DNA of 64,000 bases, from positions 682,001 to 746,000 of the forward strand of contig JAFEVB010000007.1 in the NCBI GenBank assembly GCA_032629725.1, written 5' to 3'. Positions 55,649 to 64,000 of the stretch are shown piece by piece. Each line of letters opens with the position of its first letter. Position 1 is the first letter of the stretch. Source of the stretch: Gremmenia infestans (lineage: Eukaryota > Ascomycota > Leotiomycetes > Helotiales > Hamatocanthoscyphaceae). The position numbers were made by a program, and so were the translations under genes. Under the pieces are notes generated by a model. That model did not search any database. It was not told the origin of the DNA and worked only from the letters and a program-made list of their open reading frames with translations.

Positions 55649-56689
55649 ATGGGTATGATCCCCTCCTTCCTCGCGCTCCATATCCTTCTAACTCGCAATA
55701 GCAAACTATGGATACCAAGGAGCATACTCCACGACGACTTATGGCAACCAAAACGCCGCTGCCGAAGGAGGGGGGTTTATGAATGGCTCCCAATCAGGAA
55801 GTCAAGATAGTCCTGGTGGCACGAAGGTATATCTACTGCCTTTTATGAAACCACACCTGCTAAGTTCGCGCGGAGACATATGGAAAAGATACGTTGAGAC
55901 CAGTTACCATCAAGCAACTCATTGAGGCGTCGGTTACCCCTCTTCACGGATTTTACTTCCCAACTAACTTCCACAAAGACAACAACCTCACCCCGACAGC
56001 GAATTCAAGATAGATGGTGCAGATGTAACGCAGGTACTTAGATATACCACTCCCATAGCCGAATTCCACACTCACACACCCAGATCACCTTCGTCGGCCA
56101 AATCAACAGCATCTCCTCGCAAGCCACCAACACAACCTACAAACTCGACGATGGCACCGGCCTCATTGAAGTTAAGCAATGGATCGACGCCGATGCCATA
56201 GCGGATAGCACGAAGCAGCTCCCAAAAGAACGCGAATACCTCCGTGTCTGGGGCCGTATCAAGGCTTTCAACAACAAGCGCCACATTGCAGTGCACGTCC
56301 TGCGGCCTATCACCAACTTCAACGAAATCAGCTGCCACCTGCTCGAAGCGACCGCCGTGCATCTATACTTCACACGAGGCCCGCCGACAGGCGGTGAAGT
56401 CAAGGCAGAGGGAGGTGGCGACGGTGGGATGTTCGTGGACAGCAATGGTGGTGCGGCGGGTGGAAACTCAAATGCAAGTAAGGTGACGAAGATGTCGCCT
56501 ATTGCGAGGAAGGTGTATGAGTTGCTGAAGTCGTCGACGCAGAGTAATGAGGGGCTGCACGTGAATGTTATAGCGCAGCAGTTACATGTTCCCGCGAATG
56601 ATGTGTACAAGGCTGGGGATGAGTTGTTGGGAGAAGGGGTTATCTTTACGACCGTTGATGATGAGACATGGGCTGTGCTGGAATACTAG
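55649..56689 (+). CDS. rfa2: Replication protein A subunit 2 (RPA32)
   Basis: The first coding exon is only four bases (ATGG); splicing gives MANYGYQGAYSTTTYG, a typical RPA2 start with a Gly/Ser-rich phospho-region. Exon 3 gives TYGKDTLRPVTIKQLIEAS, and the last exon from 56084 carries the OB fold (QITFVGQINSISSQAT, YKLDDGTGLIEVKQW, REYLRVWGRIKAF) and the C-terminal winged helix (NEGLHVNVIAQQLHV). RPA binds single-stranded DNA in replication and repair. Anomaly: between exons 3 and 4 the conserved QQPHPDSEFKIDG sits one base out of frame with every GT-AG junction I can find that keeps it; an in-frame join (acceptor at 56009) drops those residues. See findings. Confidence 0.88.
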
Positions 56690-57126
56690 ATTGAGGGTCT
56701 CATGGCGGACATGAGATGCTGTGCCAGCATTACAACGTTTCGATACCCCACTCAGCCTGGCACATTCGAACCAGTATCGCTTTTTCTGTCCAGTCCGAGG
56801 GACGGAGAGCATCAGGCGTTCAGGGTTTTGGAGGCATTTGCAGAATGTTATAGGTAGACGCTAGCACGTTGTATCGATGATCACGAAGACATGCAATAGT
56901 GATGAAAAGCAGCATTCTCTGATTCAGCTAGTGTTAAAGAAATCGTCTCAGCAACCACCATCGCTTCTAAAGCATACCACGGTGACCTTCAAACCATGTC
57001 CCAAAAACGAGTACCCCAACAATCAGCCAAGCTGTTCCGGGGTAAGAATCGAAATATCACCTGTCACCTAACAAACCCAATAACATCAAAAGGAAGAGAA
57101 CTCGTCTCGCCGTCTTAACGCTCATC
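56690..57126. other. Spacer between convergent genes
   Basis: About 0.44 kb between the 3' ends of RPA2 and the acetyltransferase. Nothing recognised. Confidence 0.55.
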
Positions 57127-58040
57127 TTAAAAAGCACCAATCTGCACCGTCTCCCCACCCTTCGAGCTCCCAGCCACAATCTCCGGTTCGCGGACCATGA
57201 TGTGCAACTTGATGGGCTTAGGGCCACGCTCAAGCGTAATGTCCATTTTATGAAGGAACCCATATTTCTTGTAATAGGGTAGATTGGTCTCGGAGCTGGA
57301 TTCAAGATACATCGCTTTGTTCTCGATGTCTGCCTGTAATTCTCACAAATCAACTTCATCCTAGGATATATCCCATCTAATTATGAAGGGCAGAAGCGAT
57401 AGAGGGCATGGTACGTACCTTGGAGGTCATATGCTGGATCAACTTCCTCGCATACCCCTTGCCACGCGCCGAAGGCTTACTGCCCAGGTAGACGAGATAG
57501 TAGGAGTCGTCGTCCCGCGCACCCATCACATCCTGCTTGGTGTCGTGCAAGAGCGGGAAGAACTCTTCGAAGAAACGCGTCTTGCCTTCGGCGGAGAGCT
57601 TGTAGTAGAGTCTCCAAAGACCGCTGCGGAGAATCGTCCAGAAGCTATCGACGTTTGTTCCGGGTGCGAGCCTATTACAAGGTACCAGTTAGCTTATTAT
57701 TCGACTATATGCAGTGTGAACGGGGTGAATACCAAAGTGCGACAGCGTCGTAATCAGGACCAATAGTTGTGACGATACCGTTGTAGCAATGGGCAGCAGT
57801 GAGATAGCGGATGATATCGCAATGAAGCTTCCACTTGTACTCCTCGGAGTAGGCGGACATATCATCCGTATCTACGAAATACCTTGCTACTTCATCGACT
57901 GCAAAGGCTTCAGAGAGGCATTGGGCAGCTTGCTCATATTCGGCGATGCCGAGTACGCGGACTTCATCAGACGATTCTGGGGAGAGGCTGCGTTTCTTTT
58001 CAAGAGTCATAGTGCCATTATTATTACTATTCTGCGCCAT
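57127..58040 (-). CDS. GNAT-family N-acetyltransferase
   Basis: Three exons (donors near 57732 and 57420) give roughly 260 residues. After a polar N-terminus (MAQNSNNNGTMTLEKK) comes the GNAT core: YEQAAQCLSEAFAVDEVARYF, then the acetyl-CoA loop YYLVYLGSKPSARGKGYARKL (R/Q-x-x-G-x-G/A), and YLESSSETNLPYYKKYGF, the strand-helix end of the fold. Fungal proteins of this shape are usually annotated only as GNAT acetyltransferases; the acceptor (small amine, protein N-terminus or drug) is unknown. No signal peptide is present. Confidence 0.85.
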
Positions 58041-59301
58041 GATTGCGGTGAAATAGGGGCTTAGGCTATGTTTGAAGATTTAGGATTGGTGTTTCTGATT
58101 GCCATGTTAGTTGAGGTTTAATTGAAGTGCATTTCATGACGGACAGGACGGTTTTTCAGCGGGTCTTGTCAAATCTCCTGTATGTTGTTTAGAGAGCTGC
58201 GATCTCGATACAGTTTCGTATCGAGAGGGAAATCGCAGGCAATTGAGGCTTTGGCGTATATCAACCGACATCAATGTTGATATTTAGGTATCCTATCTAG
58301 GATGTGAGGAATTACGGATTAAGTCCGTATAACAATTCACTGCAATAAGGTTGCTTGATCGAAGAACAGGTAGTAAAGCTGTTTATGAGTCTAAGAAGCA
58401 ATAGTTTGATAGTCTGTTTGAGGTATCGATGCGTATTTGGATAGCAAAGAGTCTGCGTTTGAGTGCTGATGTCTGAAGAGTTTGGAAGAGTTGTTTCTTG
58501 TGAAGATTGAAAGCTGTGAAGGAGGGAAAGAGCGAAGAGAGATAAGCCTGGGCTTATGTAGCCTCATCTGTGAAAGCGTGGATATCGTGGACCAGCGGTA
58601 GCCGTAGCGTATCCGGGGCCCCCACTTCACTAAGGGAAGCCATCGTCGGTTTGCATCCAACCGAATTGACCCTGAAATGTAGAGATAGGGACGGATAACT
58701 CGCCGACTGGGTCGCTCTACTGATCCCGTGAGCATTTGATGCAAGTAATCCTAGAATAGCCAATCTGAAGAAACGTCGTTCGACGGCACAACAGGGTACT
58801 TCCTGTACTGACGAGGTCGATTAAGGCGGAGTGTTCCATGCTTGATAATCAGAACTGCGAGTGCTGGATTGTCGTGGGGTGAAGGTCCGCATGGACATGC
58901 CAAGAGAGGTTAGGTCCTTGCTACCGAGTCGTGAAACAGCGGAACGGCAATTGGGAGATCAGATAGGAAGTGGAAAAGTGAAGTGTAACAAGAGACTTCT
59001 TGGGGTGTGAAGTAATTTGGATTTTTCAAATAAGAAATACACAAAAATGATGACAATGAAGGAAGCGGTCGAGGAATGCTACCTGTTGATGTGGAAAGAT
59101 AAGAACTTCCTTCTGCCCAGCGAGTATACATATGCAATAATGCAATGCAACGCTCGATTGTTGCATCTGCCTATTGGGTATATCGCTCCTCGTGTCTGCA
59201 CCGATTATCGTTTGCCAATTCCTCTTACAGACTCTTGCAGAATCCACCCACGGTTCGTATCTCTTGTCGTTCAAATCCCGAAGCCACCCCACGCCCATCT
59301 T
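58041..59301. other. Spacer between tandem minus-strand genes
   Basis: About 1.26 kb between the start of the acetyltransferase gene and the stop of IDI1. The frame at 58391-58744 is basic and without motif. Nothing recognised. Confidence 0.5.
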
Positions 59302-60170
<869 letters not shown>

Positions 60171-60469
60171 CTTGAGGTGAGGTTGAAAGCGAAGGTATTA
60201 TTACGTGATGGCTGCCTCGATGCAAAATAAATACCTCAACTTCTAATGAGGGGAGGGAGTGGAGGGGTCGGTGACCGATGCTGAAAGGCGCCGGCCGGAT
60301 CCAGGCTAGGTACACTACGCACAGAGCACACCAGTCAGGACCCCTGAACTTCGCGGGGTTGCGTTTATCCAACCCACCGAAAAAAATATTTACAAAAATT
60401 GTACTTGTAGATTCGAGTAACACATTCACATCCACCAGAATTATATCAACTCTAAGATTTTGAGAAAAC
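60171..60469. promoter_or_regulatory. Bidirectional promoter, idi1 / syo1
   Basis: 299 bp between divergent start codons; no specific site recognised. Confidence 0.5.
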
Positions 60470-62532
60470 ATGGGCAAATCAAAACCCCGAATTCGACAGA
60501 AGAACCGCGCGGATCCTACCGGGAAACCCAAACCGCCCTCTGACCCAGAGCTTGCATCTATTCGCGAGAATCGGATCCTGCCAGTGTTGAAGGACCTGCA
60601 AAGTCCCGACTTGAAGACAAGGTCTGCGGCCGCTATTGCGATTGCCAACTTGATTGAAGATACAAAATGCCGGAAGCTTCTCCTAAGGGAACAGATTGTT
60701 AAGATACTTTTGGAACAAACCCTCACAGATTCAAGTCTCGACACAAGAACTGCGGGGTGGGGGATTTTAAGGAACTTGGCTCTAGAGGAGGAAGCAGACT
60801 TTTGCATACATTTGTATAGACAGGATGTATTGACTAGCATTCAAGGAATTGTCAAGACCGTATGTTATACCAAGCTATTTAGTACTTGTATTTGTGTCCT
60901 AAAAATCTACAGATTATCCAAACTATCGAGTCACAAGATCCGCCCTTCTCGAAGCTCCCCAGATCACAGCAGACTCTCGTCTGGATTCTTACTAGCTCAG
61001 CCATCGGCCTTCTTTCCTCTCTATCAGAAGCACAAGATGAGATAGTAGAAGCCATATCTAAGATATCAACCATTCCCAACTTCCTATTCGGCTTATTATC
61101 TTTCGAGCCTACCCCAAACGAAGTCCAAAATGAAGTCCTTTCATGTCTGGCAACTTTGCTGGAAGATAATAAACCACTTGCGGAACTAGTCATTGAGAAT
61201 GGAGATTGGTTGCAAAGGCTCATGCAAATAAAAGATTCAGGAGCGCCCACGAATGTATCGGCATGTGGTGTATTGCACAATATATTCACAGCAATGCAAT
61301 GGACAGATTACAAGACGCCAATAGAAGGGGCTTCAGATGCTACTCTGATTCCTACCTTGGTCCATACGCTGGAAAATACAAGCCCATCGAACAGTGGCAC
61401 CAATGGCAATACCACCCATTCCAGCCCAGACCAGGTTCTGCAATTAGCCCTCGAAATTATTGCCTCTATTTCCACAAGTCTTCAAGAGGCTCTGGAGCAT
61501 GGTCATAAACATGACTATAAGAACGAAGAGAAATTCGAAGGTTTCGAAGACGAGCCAGTTGACCCCGATGAAATGGACGCTGATGTTGACGACGCCGGCT
61601 CCGCAGACAAAGAAGAAGACGGCCCAGACTCGGAAATGTCCATGTCCGAAATCGAAGCAGACATGGAACTAGTCACAGGAGACGCATCCGAAGACGACTT
61701 CTCCCCCAGCGAAGAGCCCACCCTCTCCCTCCTAATCCGCAGCGCAACTCCCGCCATCCTCCCCCTCGCCCACCCATCCCTTTCACCAAACAGCAGCATC
61801 CACTCCTGCGCCCTCTCAGCACTAAACAACATCGCCTGGACAATCTCCAGCATCGACTTCTCAACCGGGCACCTAAACAGCCTCAAAAAATCCTGGTCAA
61901 CACTGGCCCAGCGCACATGGACCGAAATCATCTCCCCAGTCCTCGCCTCCAACACCGCAGACATCGAACTCGCGTCCGCAATCACCAGTCTCGCTTGGGC
62001 GGTTTCCCGGAGCGTGGGAGGAGAAATCACTCTACGAGCTGACGAGCACCGGAAGTTCATGGCGTTGTATCATGCCTCGAAGAGTCTGGGTGCAGACCCG
62101 GAAGATAGTAACGGCGCGGCTAAGAAGGGGGACGAGGAGGAAGATGCCTTCCAATCCCTCGGCGTGAAATCACTCGGCGTCCTTGGTAGCCTCGCGCTGT
62201 CTCCTTGTCCTGTACCATTGAACCGTGAAATCGGCATCTTTCTTCTCACGACACTCTCTTCGCTCCCTGACATCCCTGCAGCTGATGCAGTGGAGGCTTT
62301 GAATGCGATTATGGATATATATGCTGATAAGAGCTATGAGTTTGACGAAGAGGTGTTTTGGAAGGATGGGTTTTATAAGCATTTGGAGGATTGCTTGCCG
62401 GGGGCTAGGAAGCTGGCGAAGGGGGTTGATAAGAGGAGGTTTGGGGAGTTGAGGGCGAGGGTTGATGAGGTTGTGCTTAATTTGGTCCGGTTTTTGAAGT
62501 ATAAAAAGACTGAGAGGGGACGGAAGGACTAA
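60470..62532 (+). CDS. syo1: Symportin Syo1, ribosomal-protein import adaptor
   Basis: Two exons join in frame (intron from GTATGT after GIVKT to CTACAG before IIQTIE), giving about 670 residues. A basic N-terminus (MGKSKPRIRQKNRADP) is the site that in Syo1 binds karyopherin Kap104. ARM/HEAT helices follow (RILPVLKDLQSPDLKTRSAA, IADNLIEDTKCRKLL type). A long acidic loop lies mid-protein (EPVDPDEMDADVDDAGSADK... SEMSMSEIEADMELV), known in the family to contact Rpl11. More helical repeats close the protein. Syo1 carries Rpl5 and Rpl11 together into the nucleus for 5S RNP assembly. Confidence 0.9.
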
Positions 62533-62712
62533 GTCGTTGTATGTATGGGGTATGTCGGATGTAGTGAAAATTTGGTCGATATAGAGTTGGAGATACCATA
62601 GGAGTGCAGTCACGAAATAAAATGAATGGCCATACTTCATCTTAGGCTAACACATATCACACACATGGAAAAAAAGAAATCTTATCTAGCAACTATATTA
62701 ATTCATGAAGTG
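62533..62712. other. 3' spacer
   Basis: Only presumed 3' untranslated sequence of Syo1 is seen in this short stretch. Confidence 0.4.
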
Positions 62713-62907
62713 CTAGAGATATGTCTCGTAAGTGTATGTTAATACCCACCAGTTCAGCCCGTTCAGCAATATTCCCATGATAATATACACAGCAAGCATT
62801 ATTCTCATCTTTAATTGCCATTCATCTCTGGTCCCGAAAGCAATAGCTAAATGTAACGTTATTTCCAGTGAGCCATAGCAAATGCACCATCCGCCTAACA
62901 TATACAT
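62713..62907 (-). CDS. Short two-helix membrane ORF, doubtful
   Basis: A 64-codon frame from ATG 62907 gives MYMLGGWCICYGSLEITLHL and a second helix (IMLAVYIIMGILLNGLNWWV). The frame extends upstream into the 3' end of the 2EXR gene in a different register. It might be a small membrane protein, an alternative 3' exon or chance. Confidence 0.25.
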   Translation of the reverse strand: MYMLGGWCICYGSLEITLHLAIAFGTRDEWQLKMRIMLAVYIIMGILLNGLNWWVLTYTYETYL

Positions 62908-62935
62908 TCCTTCCGCTTGTTCTTGTATCTCCTGT

Positions 62936-63944
62936 CTAATCTTCTCTGACCAGAACCTTGACAGAGATTGTGGGCTGGGGAATGTTCTTCGCGAGATTTT
63001 CGATCCTGTGCTCGCCAAAGCGCCTCTTCAGTTCATCCACCATGTCAATCCACTCAGGCTGAATAAAAGCTCCATGATCCAGGACTTCCAAAGTTTTCTT
63101 AAAGTATAAGCGATAAGATTCATTTTTCTCGTCATCAGTGTCCTCATAAAGTTCTTTAGCTTCGACTTCGTTGCCGACAATAATGAGTTCGCTGAGCTTA
63201 GGAAGCTGGGAGAGGTAAAACACCGAAAGCCAGCTGTGGCCTTGTGCTTGAGTGATAGGAATGGCGACCTTCTTTAGCTGCTTCAATGTAAACGGCTTGT
63301 ACGTGTTGATACGGTCAAGATTGAGGAGGGAATCTAGGCTGAAGCCTGTGTTTTTATCGCCGAAAAAGTTACTCTTGACCTTGAAATAGGCCACATCGTT
63401 TGAGAGATTGAAGTAGATAGTAGGCTTGCCTTTATACATTTGATCACGGGGGCACGCGAAAGCTAGTTGGTAACGCTTCAAGGCATGGTGACGAGACTCC
63501 TGGTTAATGTGGAGACAAATTGGGACTGGTGTGGTTGAAGTAAATGATATATGACGAGAACCTTTCCAGTGCCCATCTGTAATGAAGACCTCAACAATGC
63601 GTGGCTCCGAGACAAGAGCCTCCCATACCTTGAATCGAAGCTCCGTTGGTAATCTTTCGAACTCGAAGCCTTTACGAGAGTTGACTGTCTGTTCCTTCAA
63701 AATGCTCTTCAGGGCAGGAGAGCGGGCTGGAGTAGTCATGATGGAGCTAGGAATCACATGAGCCTTGAGTTGTTGCTGAATGAGCTTTTCGATTGAAGAT
63801 CTCAGAGGCTCCGGGATCTCTGGAACGGGAGGAGTGATTAAACCCGTCGTAGCTTCTTCGTGTCGAACCTGGTATCGTCAAAATGATCTACAAGAGCAAA
63901 GACACGGAACATACCTCCTGCGACTTAATGGATCTTGTGGCCAT
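62936..63944 (-). CDS. 2EXR-domain protein (fungal F-box-like family)
   Basis: Two exons: a 30-base first exon (MATRSIKSQE, ATG 63944) and a second that continues in frame (VRHEEATTGLITPPVPEIP) to TAG 62936-62938, about 318 residues. The 2EXR core is FEFERLPTELRFKVWEAL, with VEVF and CLHINQESRHHALKRY, the usual order. Proteins with this domain are numerous in filamentous fungi and of unknown role. No membrane helix or leader. Confidence 0.82.
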
Positions 63945-64000
63945 TTTTTCGATGACTGATGAAGTGACGGGAAAAATTCCACACGGCGAGAGCTTCAACA

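Noticed and set aside
61515..62060. 181-codon minus-strand frame opposite Syo1
   Set aside because: Antisense of the acidic loop, giving a Ser-rich artefact.

Overview
This window is nuclear DNA of a filamentous ascomycete (Pezizomycotina). Genes are interrupted by many short GT-AG introns of about 50-70 bases, intergenic spacers are 0.3-2.8 kb with short tandem repeats, and several genes (hamartin/TSC1, an allantoate/pantothenate-type transporter, an Rds1-like protein, a 2EXR protein) are typical of that group. The intergenic repeats and gene content would suit a Leotiomycete, but that is a guess. Coordinates of spliced genes below run from start codon to stop codon and include introns; exons were joined by eye from splice signals and conserved protein motifs.

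Layout. 1-8.1 kb: the C-terminal end of a Yvc1-type TRP channel, then a transport/oxidation group consisting of an MFS transporter, an FAD-dependent amine/amino-acid-type oxidoreductase, and a divergently transcribed allantoate/pantothenate-type MFS transporter. 9.8-13.1 kb: a plasma-membrane proton ATPase (PMA1 type) with a long, repeat-rich upstream region. 15.9-20.7 kb: a small glycine-rich protein, a secreted GH16 glucanase and a repeat-bearing RING-finger protein. 20.7-30 kb: a gene-poor, AT-richer accessory stretch with an intron-containing tRNA-Val, a secreted surface protein with a duplicated cysteine domain, an orphan ORF, and a membrane-protein pseudogene interrupted only by in-frame stops. 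30.3-31.9 kb: Rds1-like secreted ferritin-fold protein.

33.3-43.7 kb is a dense conserved block: TSC1 (TORC1 control), a short-chain dehydrogenase, a dienelactone hydrolase, mitochondrial ribosomal protein uL23m, an MT-A70/METTL4 adenine methyltransferase and a mitochondrial CoA-type carrier (Leu5). 43.7-46.4 kb is a spacer holding a decayed tandem repeat. 46.4-48.2 kb is a hexose-type transporter. 50.6-64 kb is a second conserved block: a DNAJC8/Spf31-like J protein, a secreted sedolisin (S53) peptidase, RPA2, a GNAT acetyltransferase, isopentenyl-diphosphate isomerase (IDI1), the ribosomal import adaptor Syo1 and a 2EXR protein.

Most genes are unrelated housekeeping functions placed side by side; the only group that looks functionally linked is the FAD oxidase with its two flanking transporters. 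Items most worth a second look are the stop-only pseudogene, the unusual tRNA-Val, the RPA2 exon junction that does not keep frame, the minisatellite-bearing RING protein, and two families of perfect palindromes (TACGGAGTA/TACTCCGTA and TACCTAGGTA) noticed only in intergenic DNA. I found no new multi-gene defence or mobile system.
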